64,000 bases of DNA from Bordetella sp. LUAb4 (GTDB lineage Bacteria > Pseudomonadota > Gammaproteobacteria > Burkholderiales > Burkholderiaceae_B): assembly GCF_021325795.1 (NCBI RefSeq), contig NZ_JAHPZX010000003.1:895742-959741 (forward strand). Direction: 5' to 3'. Positions 16,737 to 25,397 of the stretch are shown piece after piece (the stretch's first letter is position 1; every line of letters starts with the position of its first letter). The position numbers were made by a program, and so were the translations under genes. Below the pieces are notes generated by a model. That model was not told the origin of the DNA. It made no database searches and saw only the letters and a list, made by a program, of their open reading frames with translations.

Positions 16737-16791
16737 TAACATTGCATTCGCACGATAACATAGTAGGTGTTATCGTGCGAATGTAATGTTA
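16737..16791. promoter_or_regulatory. 55-bp near-perfect palindrome, operator of the AbiE-like operon
   Basis: Arms 16737-16760 and 16768-16791 (24 nt each) are reverse complements with one mismatch, around a 7-nt spacer (TAGTAGG). The inner 16 bp of each arm (CATTCGCACGATAACA and its complement) match perfectly. The element ends 14 bp before the GTG start of the first gene and is AT-richer than its surroundings. Toxin-antitoxin operons are typically autoregulated through such palindromes. Confidence 0.75.
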
Positions 16792-16805
16792 CTGAGGGGT
16801 CAGCC

Positions 16806-17804
16806 GTGACGCTGGAGAACGCAGTTCGCCAATATCTGGAAGAAATTCTGGGCTTGCCGGTCAGGCAAGGCGGGACGTGGTCCGGTGCGAGAACACTGCC
16901 TTACTACCTGCAACAAGCTTTCCATTTCAGTGAGCTTGAGATAAACGGCAAGCCAGTGGTCTTGGCTAGGGGGAAAGGGGACGACAGGCATCCTCTAGGC
17001 GACACGCGCAAGTGGTTGGATATAGTTCAAACATACACAGAACAACCGGTTATCTACGTTATAGATACGCTGGCATCTCACGAACGCAGACGTCTGATCG
17101 AATACAAAATGCCGTTCGTCGTCCCAGGTAATCAGCTCTATCTCCCTGACTTCGGCCTCGATTTGCGGGAATACTTTCGTCGGCCCGCGCCCGTTGTCGA
17201 AACCGGGCTGAGTCCATCTACCCAAGCGCTTTTGATCACCGCGCTGCTGCAACATCCCTGGGACGGCGAATGGCAACCCGCGGCCATGGGAAGAGCATTG
17301 GGCTATACGACGATGACGTCGTCACGCGCTGCGAAAGAACTGACCGCAGCGGGACTGAGTACGCCTTTTTCGGTTGAACGTACGCGCTGGTTGCGAATGA
17401 CGTTTACCCGGCAAGAAACCTGGGAACGTGCCGGCCCCCTGATGCGAACGCCTGTCAGGCGGAAAGTTTGGGTATTGGATCATGGGAGCGCTATCGATCC
17501 CCCGCGGCTCGCTGGACTGACCGCATTGGCTCGGCATTCGATGTTGGCGGAGCCAATGCGACCCGTGTATGCGGTCGCTGCTACGGCCTGGAAGGCAATG
17601 GTCGGCGCGGGTGTCCGGGAATTACCGGAACCCATGGACGGCGCTCATGAATGGCAACTATGGAACTACAGCCCGGCTCTTGTACCCCAGCAAGATACGG
17701 TGGATCCGCTATCGCTGATCCTGAGCTTGCAAGACGATGAGGACGACCGCGTTCTGATCGCCTTGGACCAGTTAAGGAAACAACTTCCATGGTTAAAGGT
17801 CTGA
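16806..17804 (+). CDS. AbiEi-like antitoxin/transcriptional regulator of a two-gene system
   Basis: A 332-residue cytosolic protein with no signal or membrane segment. The N-terminal 110 residues look like an alpha/beta domain ('VVLARGKGDDRHPLGDTRKWLDIVQTYTEQPVIYVIDTLASHERRRLIEYKMPFVVPGNQLYLPDFG'). A central winged-helix-like part follows ('TQALLITALLQHP.. WQPAAMGRALGYTTMTSSRAAKELTAAGL'), then a C-terminal domain. The pairing with a downstream nucleotidyltransferase and a palindromic operator resembles type IV AbiE systems, with this as the DNA-binding antitoxin (inference). GTG 16806 follows GAGGGG; an earlier GTG at 16767 lies inside the palindrome and is unlikely. Base composition is more AT-rich than neighbours. 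Confidence 0.7.
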   Translation: MTLENAVRQYLEEILGLPVRQGGTWSGARTLPYYLQQAFHFSELEINGKPVVLARGKGDDRHPLGDTRKWLDIVQTYTEQPVIYVIDTLASHERRRLIEYKMPFVVPGNQLYLPDFGLDLREYFRRPAPVVETGLSPSTQALLITALLQHPWDGEWQPAAMGRALGYTTMTSSRAAKELTAAGLSTPFSVERTRWLRMTFTRQETWERAGPLMRTPVRRKVWVLDHGSAIDPPRLAGLTALARHSMLAEPMRPVYAVAATAWKAMVGAGVRELPEPMDGAHEWQLWNYSPALVPQQDTVDPLSLILSLQDDEDDRVLIALDQLRKQLPWLKV

Positions 17805-18574
17805 ATCTCTTCCGGGATTGGTTTGTGCAATATTCCGGCCAGTACGTCTTGATTGGCGGCACCGCCGCCAGTTTGACGATGCAGAACGCGGGCCTCGCAT
17901 TTCGCGCCACCAAGGATCTCGATATCGTCCTGCATATCGAAGCGCTGACTCCGGCCTTCGGTGCCGCGTTCTGGAGATTCATCGAGGCGGGGCAATATGC
18001 AATCAGACAAGCCAACGATACGGGAAAGCCCGTCTTTTACCGGTTCCAGAAACCTGCGGATGCCAGCTTTCCGAGCATGATTGAACTCTTCGCCCGAGCG
18101 CCCGACGGTCTCGTCTTGGCCCCTGGCGCCCAGTTGGCCCCCATTCCTATGGGCGACGCCGTTGCCAGCTTGTCGGCGATTTTGCTCGACGATGCCTATT
18201 ATGAGTTCATCCATTCGACTCGCCGGGAGGAAAATGGTTTGTCCTGGGTTAGCGAAGAGTGTCTGATTCCATTGAAAGCCGTCGCCTGGCTCGACTTGAG
18301 CGAACGGAAGGCGCAGGGCGCGAGCGTTGATGGCAAGGATATTCGCAAACATCTCAATGACGTCCTCCGTCTTTCTCAACTGCTGAGTCCAGAGACGCGT
18401 GTTTCTTTGCATCCCAAGATCAGCAGCGACCTTCGGCGATTCTTGGGTCATGTGAGGAGCAATGCGGCGATTTCACCCAAGGACTTGCAGTTGGGGGACG
18501 TCAGCGTGGCCGAGCTTGCATCGCGCATCGCTCGCGCGTTTGATCTCGAATTTCAAGATCGTGTGCTTGATTGA
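17789..18574 (+). CDS. AbiEii-like nucleotidyltransferase, candidate toxin
   Basis: A 261-residue protein with a nucleotidyltransferase core at its N terminus. 'YVLIGGTAASLTMQ' supplies the Gly-Gly-Thr turn near residue 24, and 'RATKDLDIVLHIE' the Asp-x-Asp metal pair near residue 44. Such proteins include AbiEii/MenT-type toxins that add nucleotides to RNA. The start ATG 17789 lies 16 nt inside the upstream gene, which implies translational coupling. The C-terminal half is helical ('KDIRKHLNDVLRLSQLL'). Whether it is toxic, or a non-toxin family member, cannot be read from sequence. Confidence 0.72.
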   Translation: MVKGLNLFRDWFVQYSGQYVLIGGTAASLTMQNAGLAFRATKDLDIVLHIEALTPAFGAAFWRFIEAGQYAIRQANDTGKPVFYRFQKPADASFPSMIELFARAPDGLVLAPGAQLAPIPMGDAVASLSAILLDDAYYEFIHSTRREENGLSWVSEECLIPLKAVAWLDLSERKAQGASVDGKDIRKHLNDVLRLSQLLSPETRVSLHPKISSDLRRFLGHVRSNAAISPKDLQLGDVSVAELASRIARAFDLEFQDRVLD

Positions 18575-18631
18575 AGCGAGTGTTTTTCAGCCGTCAGTGA
18601 TTGCCGATCAGCCGAATGCGGGGTGGCCGGG

Positions 18632-20227
18632 TCAGGCGGACATGTCTTTCGCGGAGGTGCGTTCGTCCGCGCGCGGGTTGTGCTGCAAGCCCTTGCGGAC
18701 GGCCCAGACGGGGTTGACCTGGTATAGCGGCAGGATCGCCAGGTCGTCGACGGCAACCTTCACCGCGTCCTTGAACTGCTGTTCGCGCGACTTGTCATCC
18801 ATCGTCGCCAGCGCCTTGGCCGTCATGGCATCAAGCTTGGGATTGCTGTAACGCCCTTCGTTCGCCACACCCCAGCCCGTTTCGGTGTTGTACGTACCGA
18901 CTACGTTCATCAAGCCCGTCGACGCATCACCCGCCGAATTGCCCCAGCCGATCAGGTGGATGGCGAATTCCTGCTTGCGCGCGCGCGGCGCGAAGACGGC
19001 GTAAGGCATCACGGCGACATCGACCGCCAAACCGGCACGGGTCCACATCTGTCCGATGGCCTGGGCCACGCGCGCATCATTGGGATAGCGGTCGTTGGGA
19101 CTGTGCAGCGTGATGCGAAAGCCCTTGGGATAACCCGCCTCCGCCAGCAGACGCTTGGCTTCCTGAATGTTGACCGCCGGTACCGGGATGGCGGGATTGT
19201 AGGAATAGGCGCCGGCCGGAATCCACTGGCCATTCGCGGCCGCGCCACCACTCATGAGCCGGTCGACCAGCAGCTTGCGATCGATGGACAGCGACAGCGC
19301 CTGCCTGACCCGCAAGTCGAGCAGCGGATTGTGCGGCAGCGACGTCCCATCCATCGCCTTGATGAACTGCATGCCGGTGTCACGCGAGACGTTGGGAAAC
19401 AGGAAGATGGACCGCATGCCGTCGATCTGGTCGACCGTGACCTTGGATGCGGTTTTCAGATGCGCGATGTCGGACGTGGGGATCTGGTCCGCCATGTCGA
19501 TGTCACCCGCCAGCAATGCCGCGATGCGCGTGCTGTCATTGGCCAGTGTGCGCAGGCGCACGGCTTGCCATGAGGCCTTCTTGCCCCAATAGCTGTCGTT
19601 GCGCACGAAGCCGGCTTCCTCGTTCTGCTTGAAGTACTCGTAGCGATAAGGGCCGGTGCCGATGGCGGCGCGGCCGGTGTTGTAGTCCTCGGACTTGGCA
19701 TCGGCGCCAGCGTGCTTGGAGACGATATAGATCGTGCCCACGCCCCGCGGCAGGTTGGCATATGGCGCCGACGTATGCAGCCTTATCGTCAAGGGATCGA
19801 CGATTTCGATTTTCGAGATGGCGTTGATGTAGCTGGCGAAACCGCCCGGCGTGCCTGTCAGGGCCGGCACTCGCTTGAGCGTGAACTCGACGTCTTCCGC
19901 GGTGAAGGGCTTGCCGTCGTGCCAATGAACATTCGGGCGTAGCTTGAATTCCCACACCGTGTCGGAGACCAGCGTCCATGACTGCGCCAGGCCGCCGTTG
20001 GTGGGCTTGGAGTGTTCGTCTCGCTCGACCAGCTTCTCGAAGATATGCGAGGCGTAGTCGATATTGGGCTGCGTGTTGGCGTAGTGCGGGTCCGCCGACG
20101 TTGCCGCGGACCGTGTGCCGATGATCAGCGTGTCTTTCTTCGTCTGGGCATGCAGGGCCTGGGGCCCCGCCAGCGCGGCCAGCGTACCAGCGGTTCCCAA
20201 CAGAAAATCTCGTCGATTCAAACGCAT
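18632..20227 (-). CDS. ABC transporter substrate-binding protein, peptide/nickel family 5
   Basis: A 531-residue extracellular receptor of the DppA/OppA class. The start 'MRLNRRDFLLGTAGTLAALAGPQALHAQ' has a twin-arginine motif (RRDFLLG), so Tat export is likely. The family signature region 'PNVHWHDGKPFTAEDVEFTLKRV' and 'RQALSLSIDRKLLVDRLMSGGAAANGQWIP' are clear. AAGGGGA lies about 9 nt before ATG 20227; the frame is open far upstream, but no better start exists. It follows a CocE-type hydrolase on the same strand with 14 bp between them. The permease and ATPase genes of the transporter are absent here, so it is an orphan receptor. Confidence 0.9.
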   Translation of the reverse strand: MRLNRRDFLLGTAGTLAALAGPQALHAQTKKDTLIIGTRSAATSADPHYANTQPNIDYASHIFEKLVERDEHSKPTNGGLAQSWTLVSDTVWEFKLRPNVHWHDGKPFTAEDVEFTLKRVPALTGTPGGFASYINAISKIEIVDPLTIRLHTSAPYANLPRGVGTIYIVSKHAGADAKSEDYNTGRAAIGTGPYRYEYFKQNEEAGFVRNDSYWGKKASWQAVRLRTLANDSTRIAALLAGDIDMADQIPTSDIAHLKTASKVTVDQIDGMRSIFLFPNVSRDTGMQFIKAMDGTSLPHNPLLDLRVRQALSLSIDRKLLVDRLMSGGAAANGQWIPAGAYSYNPAIPVPAVNIQEAKRLLAEAGYPKGFRITLHSPNDRYPNDARVAQAIGQMWTRAGLAVDVAVMPYAVFAPRARKQEFAIHLIGWGNSAGDASTGLMNVVGTYNTETGWGVANEGRYSNPKLDAMTAKALATMDDKSREQQFKDAVKVAVDDLAILPLYQVNPVWAVRKGLQHNPRADERTSAKDMSA

Positions 20228-20241
20228 CGTGCTTCCCCTTG

Positions 20242-22236
20242 TCATGCGTAGTTGCGCGCCACGCTCTCGGCCCAGCTTTTCTGGATATGCACCTTGCCTT
20301 CGATGCGTATGGTGACTTGGGCGGCGTGGGTGAATTCGGTATGGGTGCTGGTGGTCTGGCAATTCGATTCGACGTCGATGGCCAGGCTGGGATGCGGCGC
20401 GCGATAACGAACCTCGGCAATGATCGAGGCCCGCGCCGGATCCTGGTTCGATACCGTGTAGTCCGAGCGGCGGACGGTGCCGTCGCCCGTGGCGCCCAGT
20501 GTGCAGGTAACCGTGTCGGCGGCCAGATCGTGGCTGAGGGTGTAAGTGGCCTTGGGCACCTCCGCCGCGGTCGGCAGGGGGTGAGGCGACGGCATGAACG
20601 CCTGCGCTTGCCCGCTTTGCGCACCTTCGGGCATCACGGGCAATTCGATGCGCGAAGGGTAGGCCGCGCCACAATGGACGGTGTTGCGCGCGCGCATCCC
20701 CGTCGGCCAGGCGTTCTGGAAGTCGGCGCTGGCCACGGCGATACGCAGGCGATGCCCGGGTGCGATTTCGTAGGCAAGGTCGCGCAATGCCAGCCGCAGT
20801 TCGTAGACCTTGCCCGGCTCCAGCGGACTGGGCCGGTCGTGGCTTTCCAGATGGGTGGCTAGACGGCCGCCGTGGCTCAGCAGGCGGGAGGTGCCGTCGG
20901 GCGCCACATCGCAGACCCGCACGTTGAAGTAGGCCACCTCGGCGGATGACGAGACATGCAGCACCGCCACCGGTTGCCCCAGGATCGCCATGCCGCGATC
21001 CAGCGGCGGCGTGGTGAAACAAGCCGAGTACGCATCGTCGATACGCTGATCGGTCGGCATGCCCCAGGGTGATGTGCTGCCCAGGCCCACGCGTCCGCTC
21101 GCCATGCCCACCGTCGGCCGGTAGTCATAGCTGACCGCGCCGGCGCCCGGCGCCTGGCCGGCAAGACCGCCGGACGCCGCGTCGAAATAGAAAGCCTGGA
21201 CACTCGATGCGGCGGGTGGCCAGTGGGTGTCGGCGTGCCAATGCCCGGGCTCGTTCAAGGTGAGCAGGGAAGGCGGCTGCCATAGTCGCACGAACACCGT
21301 CACGGGCGGTTCGTCCATGACGCCGTTGGCGATGCCCTTGAGCCAATGATCGAACCAGCGCAGATACTCGATGCGAGTATCGATACGGGGGCCGGGCAGG
21401 GCGAACTTCTCTTCGGGGTAGTAATGGCCCCAAGGGCCGATGACGACCTTCTTGGGACAGTTCAATTGCCGGAAGGCTTCCAGTTCGGCGTTCGCATACC
21501 AGTCCGCCCAACCTTCGATCAGGTACACCGCGCAGCCGACGTCCTGGAAATTTCCCTTGATGCTTTTGCCGCGCCAGTAGTCGCTGTCGGTGTCGTTGCG
21601 AAAGATGTTCAGGCTCCAGGGCTGGCTGCCGTCCAGCCTTTGCTGCCACACACGCGACCAGTCCGCGCCGGTCAGCTGGGGATCCGGCGGCGCGAAGTTG
21701 TAGGCGTTCATATTGGGCGCGAAGAACTCGAAGCGCCAGGGCCGGCGACAGCCGCCGGGGTAGGCGGTGTCCTCGTACATATCATTGCTGCCGGAGCGGA
21801 CGATGATGGCCTTCAGGTGCGGGGGCTTCCTGCCGGCGACCTGCCATTGCACGGTGGCGCCATAGGACTTGCCGATCATGCCGACGGCGCCCGTGCACCA
21901 GGGTTGCCGCGCGGCCCATTCGACCATGTCGTAGCCGTCCTGCTGCTCGTCGTCCGAATACGCGTCGACGGAGGCACCGGCCGAACTGCCCGTGCCGCGG
22001 ACATCGAACTGCACCACGGCATAACCGTGCTCGGCCAGATACGATACGGCCGGCGGAAAGCTGGCTTGCGCGTGGTCCAGGCGCCGGTAAGGGTTGTATT
22101 CAAGCACGGCGGGGTAGCGGCCGTCCGTCACGGGACGGGTGATGCGGACATTCAGCTCGACGCCATCGCGCATGCGTACGCGCAGGCCTTTGATGATCTT
22201 GACGCCATGCTTTTCGACATCGCTGGCATGCGCCAT
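20242..22236 (-). CDS. CocE/NonD family hydrolase (X-Pro dipeptidyl-peptidase-like)
   Basis: A 664-residue serine hydrolase. An alpha/beta hydrolase domain covers about residues 15-340: 'VRMRDGVELNVRITRP' at the start, then 'VVQFDVRGTGSSAG', and the nucleophile elbow 'GMIGKSYGATVQW' (Ser near residue 124). A C-terminal jelly-roll domain (about 400-590, 'AYFNVRVCDVAPDGTSRLLSHGGRLATH', 'YELRLALRDLAYEIAPGHRLRIAVASADF') is typical of the group. It likely cleaves an ester or amide. Together with the downstream peptide-type receptor it suggests uptake and hydrolysis of one compound (inference). GGGAGAAGG precedes ATG 22236. Confidence 0.9.
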   Translation of the reverse strand: MAHASDVEKHGVKIIKGLRVRMRDGVELNVRITRPVTDGRYPAVLEYNPYRRLDHAQASFPPAVSYLAEHGYAVVQFDVRGTGSSAGASVDAYSDDEQQDGYDMVEWAARQPWCTGAVGMIGKSYGATVQWQVAGRKPPHLKAIIVRSGSNDMYEDTAYPGGCRRPWRFEFFAPNMNAYNFAPPDPQLTGADWSRVWQQRLDGSQPWSLNIFRNDTDSDYWRGKSIKGNFQDVGCAVYLIEGWADWYANAELEAFRQLNCPKKVVIGPWGHYYPEEKFALPGPRIDTRIEYLRWFDHWLKGIANGVMDEPPVTVFVRLWQPPSLLTLNEPGHWHADTHWPPAASSVQAFYFDAASGGLAGQAPGAGAVSYDYRPTVGMASGRVGLGSTSPWGMPTDQRIDDAYSACFTTPPLDRGMAILGQPVAVLHVSSSAEVAYFNVRVCDVAPDGTSRLLSHGGRLATHLESHDRPSPLEPGKVYELRLALRDLAYEIAPGHRLRIAVASADFQNAWPTGMRARNTVHCGAAYPSRIELPVMPEGAQSGQAQAFMPSPHPLPTAAEVPKATYTLSHDLAADTVTCTLGATGDGTVRRSDYTVSNQDPARASIIAEVRYRAPHPSLAIDVESNCQTTSTHTEFTHAAQVTIRIEGKVHIQKSWAESVARNYA

Positions 22237-22355
22237 GCCTTCTCCCTTGTCTGTTTGTTATGCAGCGTTATATCGTCCGAATTTAATGGAAATACCTAAG
22301 CTGCAATCACATGTCATGTTTATATACGCATAACTTCCGTCTATAGGAGACCGTC

Positions 22356-23183
22356 ATGCCCGCGACCCCCGCCGAAAAGCGCGCTGCCTTCCGTGCCTTG
22401 CATACGTCCGGCTGCTTCATGCTGCCGAACCCCTGGGATGCGGGCAGTGCTGCCTATCTCGCCAGCCTGGGATTCCAGGCAGTTGCCACGACCAGTTCTG
22501 GATATGCGTGGTCCAAGGCACAGGCGGACAATCATGTCACCCGTGACGCCGTGCTGGCGCACTTGCGCGAAATGGCCGCAGCCACGGATCTGCCCGTGAA
22601 TGCGGATTTCGAAAATGGTTTTGGCGTGGACGCCGCGGCGGTGGCAGAGAGCGTGCGGCTGGCGGTCGCGACCGGCGTGGCCGGACTGTCGATTGAAGAT
22701 TCCACCGGCGCCGCCGATGGTTCCCTGTTTCCCCTGGCGGTAGCGGTGGCGCGGATCAAGGCCGCGCGGCAAGCGATCGACGAGAATGGCGGCGATACGC
22801 TGCTGGTTGGGCGCGCGGAGAATTTCTTTACCGGCAAACCGGATATCGATGATGTGTTGGTCCGCTTGCGGGCGTATTCGGAGGCCGGCGCGGATTGTCT
22901 GTACGCCCCCGGTATCAAGACGCGTGCGCATATCGAAGCCGTGGTCAAGGCGGTGGCGCCCAAGCCGGTGAATCTATTGGTCAGCGCACCGTCCGAATTC
23001 ACGCTGGAGGATCTGGCCGCCATGGGCGTGCGCCGCGTCAGCGTGGGTGGGGCGCTGGCGCGCGCCGCCTGGGGCGGTGCCATGCGCGCGGCGCAGGCGC
23101 TGGCGCAAGGGCGCTTCGATGGATTCGCCGACGCCGCGTCCGGCGCGGAACTGAATGCGCTGTTCAGCAAGGCCCGTGAATGA
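22356..23183 (+). CDS. Isocitrate lyase/PEP mutase family enzyme
   Basis: A 275-residue TIM-barrel enzyme of the ICL/PEPM superfamily. Seen are 'CFMLPNPWDAGSAAYLASLGFQAVATTSSGYAW', the metal-binding 'NADFENGFG', 'AGLSIEDSTG', 'LVGRAENFF' and 'LYAPGIK'. The KKCGH motif of true isocitrate lyase is missing, so it is a C-C or P-C bond lyase/mutase of unknown substrate. 2-methylisocitrate lyase-like or oxaloacetate hydrolase-like activity are possible. GGAG stands shortly before ATG 22356. It is divergent from the CocE hydrolase gene across a 119-bp AT-rich gap. Confidence 0.85.
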   Translation: MPATPAEKRAAFRALHTSGCFMLPNPWDAGSAAYLASLGFQAVATTSSGYAWSKAQADNHVTRDAVLAHLREMAAATDLPVNADFENGFGVDAAAVAESVRLAVATGVAGLSIEDSTGAADGSLFPLAVAVARIKAARQAIDENGGDTLLVGRAENFFTGKPDIDDVLVRLRAYSEAGADCLYAPGIKTRAHIEAVVKAVAPKPVNLLVSAPSEFTLEDLAAMGVRRVSVGGALARAAWGGAMRAAQALAQGRFDGFADAASGAELNALFSKARE

Positions 23184-23196
23184 AAATGCAAGTGAA

Positions 23197-23231
23197 TGAA
23201 GGATGCACTCGCCTGGCGGGCGCATCCTTCA
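23197..23231. terminator. Bidirectional stem-loop between convergent genes
   Basis: Ten-base perfect arms, TGAAGGATGC (23197-23206) and GCATCCTTCA (23222-23231), flank a 15-nt loop. The element sits exactly between two convergent stops. There is no long T run on either side, so efficiency is uncertain. Confidence 0.6.
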
Positions 23232-23235
23232 CGGG

Positions 23236-24342
23236 TCAGAAGCGGTGTTGCATGCCGACGATGACCTGGGTGGCGTTCCAGTCCTTGTCGAACCAGGCGC
23301 CGTCCAGATAAGCAACGTACGAGTACACATTCGTCCGCTTGCTGATGTCATGGGTGTAGCCCACGCTGTACACCTTCTGGTTGCGGGCGTGTTCGCCACC
23401 ATAGCGGACGTTGTGGTTGGGGGCGTTCAGCTGCATCTGTCCAAGCAGTTTGCCGGCGCCCAGCTCGTAGGACATGCCAACCGTATAGCCGTTGACCACG
23501 CCACCCCGGAAGACGGGCAACTGGCCTGCGTTGTTGGGATGTACGCCGTTGATATAGGCGTCACGGTGCTGTGCCCAGCCCGCATGCAAGGTGGCGGGGC
23601 CGAAGGAGACCTTGCCGCCCAGGCCGTATTCGCGCGGGGAAACGTCGAAGTGCTGCCCTCTGGTACTGGTATCGGATTGCAGCCAGGCCTGCTGGTAGTA
23701 GGCCACGACTTTCCACCATTCGGCACCGTAGCCGGCGACGCCGCTGAAGACCTTGTCCTTGGCGTCCTTGCTGAACTTGTCGTCGTTCAGCAGACCATCC
23801 TTGTTCTGCGCCAGATGCGCATCGAAGGAGTAGCTGGCGCTGGCTTCGAAGCCGCCGAAGTTGGGGGTGAGGAACTTGATGGTGTTGTCGCCGCGCGGCG
23901 TGGTGTTGCTGTTGATCGCGCTGCCGGCACCCGCCAGTTTGTAGCTGGCACCGAAGGGGCTGAATACGCCGGTCATGTCGGGGGCGGCCAAGGTCTGGCG
24001 GCCCATGCGGAACTCGCCGAAGTTGCCGCTGAGGCCCAGCCAGGTGTTGCGGTTGAATACGCCACGGTCAGGGATGCTGCCCTTGCCGTTCATGGCGTTG
24101 AAGGCACCTTCCAGCATGAAGTTGGCTCTCAGGCCGTCGCCCAGGTCTTCCGAACCACGCAGGCCGAAGCGCGACGCGCCTTGCCCACCACTGACCAAGC
24201 CATTGGAAGTTCCACGGCCCTTGACGTGAAGATACTGATAGCCTGCGTCGAGCACACCGTACAAGGTGACTTCACTTGCCGAATTTGCCGGCACGGATAC
24301 GCTTGACGCGACGATGGCGAATGCGATCGGATAACGTTTCAT
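23236..24342 (-). CDS. Gram-negative general porin (Burkholderiales type)
   Basis: A 368-residue outer-membrane trimeric beta-barrel porin. The signal peptide of about 22 residues (MKRYPIAFAIVASSVSVPANSA) is followed by the family start 'SEVTLYGVLDAGYQYL', then 'SRFGLRGSEDLGDGLRANFMLEGAFN' and 'NRNTWLGLSGNFGEFRMGRQ', and the chain ends in Phe ('VIVGMQHRF') as required for barrel assembly. ATG 24342 gives the proper signal peptide; an upstream in-frame start at 24414 was rejected. It is expected to allow passive diffusion of small hydrophilic or anionic solutes. Confidence 0.95.
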   Translation of the reverse strand: MKRYPIAFAIVASSVSVPANSASEVTLYGVLDAGYQYLHVKGRGTSNGLVSGGQGASRFGLRGSEDLGDGLRANFMLEGAFNAMNGKGSIPDRGVFNRNTWLGLSGNFGEFRMGRQTLAAPDMTGVFSPFGASYKLAGAGSAINSNTTPRGDNTIKFLTPNFGGFEASASYSFDAHLAQNKDGLLNDDKFSKDAKDKVFSGVAGYGAEWWKVVAYYQQAWLQSDTSTRGQHFDVSPREYGLGGKVSFGPATLHAGWAQHRDAYINGVHPNNAGQLPVFRGGVVNGYTVGMSYELGAGKLLGQMQLNAPNHNVRYGGEHARNQKVYSVGYTHDISKRTNVYSYVAYLDGAWFDKDWNATQVIVGMQHRF

Positions 24343-24521
24343 GTTTGTGGAGTTCCCAAAGGTTGATGGTTGCGGCTGCGCGAATGCGACCTTGCTGGAG
24401 GGTCCGTGCGCCAAACCAGGCGCGTGCGCAGTGGTGTAGGTGGGGAACTGCCTTGGGAACGTTCCGCGGCGATTTTTTGGTATTAGATTGCGCCGCGGTG
24501 TACTTAGATATCAGGACGCGT

Positions 24522-24538
24522 TGCGATGTTTCATCGCA
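24522..24538. promoter_or_regulatory. 7-3-7 inverted repeat upstream of porin gene
   Basis: TGCGATG (24522-24528) and CATCGCA (24532-24538) flank TTT. The element lies about 180 bp upstream of the porin start, in the 245-bp gap (24343-24587) that must hold the porin promoter. It may be an operator; the binding protein is unknown. Confidence 0.35.
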
Positions 24539-24569
24539 TGTAGAGAGGGCGACGCAATCGCATGCGTCC

Positions 24570-24588
24570 GGGGCAGCGTGGCTGCCCC
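24570..24588 (-). terminator. GC hairpin at the end of hmuV
   Basis: GGGGCAGC and GCTGCCCC around a 3-nt loop begin at the hmuV stop codon. The hairpin is strong, but no T tract follows it, so it could stabilise the 3' end rather than terminate alone. Confidence 0.45.
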
Positions 24589-25397
24589 TATGCGCGCGCC
24601 AACACCAGCAGCTTGTCGGCCTGGCGCGGGTGCGGCATCACATCCACGTCGATGTCATACACCGTGCGCAACAGCGCGGGCGTAAGCACCGCGGCGGGTT
24701 CGCCTTCGGCGGCGACGCCACGGTCGGCCAGCATGATCAAACGGTCACACCAGTACGCCGCAAGGTTGATGTCGTGCACGATCACCAGCACGCCCAGGCC
24801 ATCTTCATGCGCCAATGTCCACACCGTGCGCAACAAGTCGATCTGGTGTTTGGGATCCAGGCTGGAGATGGGTTCGTCCAGCAGAAGATAAGGTGGCGCG
24901 TTGTTGCGCGCGGCCGCGCGGCACTGCGTCAGCACGCGTGCGAACTGCACACGCTGCTGCTCGCCGCCGGACAGTTCGGGATAGCGGCGTTCGGCCAGAT
25001 ACGCCACGCCGGCTTGCGCCAGTGCGCCATCCACGAGCGCATCGACTTCGCCCGGATTCAGTTCCGGAAAAGGGTAGGCGCCCATCGAGACGACATCGCG
25101 CACGCCCAGATCGAAAGTCAGCGAAGGTTTCTGCGGCAGCACCGCCCGGCGCCGTGCCTGTTTGCGTGCAGGCACGTCGTGCAGCTCGACGCCGTCCAGC
25201 AGAACGCGGCCGGCGTCGGGCCGCAACTCGCCCGCCAACGCGGCGAGCAGCGTGGACTTGCCGGCGCCGTTGGCGCCAAGCAGGCCCAGGACACTGCCCG
25301 CTTGTACCGACAGCGACACCTTGGCCAAGACGGGGACCTGGCCGCCCCGGCTGCCGTCGCCCCGTGACACATCGATATTCTCGGCCTGTAGCGTCAT
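24588..25397 (-). CDS. hmuV: Haem ABC transporter ATP-binding protein HmuV/BhuV
   Basis: A 269-residue ABC ATPase that powers haem import through HmuU. Walker A is 'GANGAGKST', the Q-loop is near 'LPQKPSL', the signature is 'LSGGEQQR' and Walker B is 'YLLLDEPIS', followed by the D-loop 'SLD' and the switch His in 'VIVHDINLA'. ATG 25397 overlaps the stop of hmuU as TGATG, implying translational coupling; an in-frame start at 25427 inside hmuU was not preferred. It is the last gene of the hmuTUV unit. Confidence 0.93.
   Translation of the reverse strand: MTLQAENIDVSRGDGSRGGQVPVLAKVSLSVQAGSVLGLLGANGAGKSTLLAALAGELRPDAGRVLLDGVELHDVPARKQARRRAVLPQKPSLTFDLGVRDVVSMGAYPFPELNPGEVDALVDGALAQAGVAYLAERRYPELSGGEQQRVQFARVLTQCRAAARNNAPPYLLLDEPISSLDPKHQIDLLRTVWTLAHEDGLGVLVIVHDINLAAYWCDRLIMLADRGVAAEGEPAAVLTPALLRTVYDIDVDVMPHPRQADKLLVLARA

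Noticed and set aside
20228..21022. Upstream extension of the peptide-type receptor frame
   Set aside because: It overlaps the CocE hydrolase gene in another frame, and the Tat signal begins at 20227.
22257..22334. GTTATGC ... GCATAAC as an operator
   Set aside because: The arms are only 7 bp and 64 nt apart, which is within chance for an AT-rich gap.
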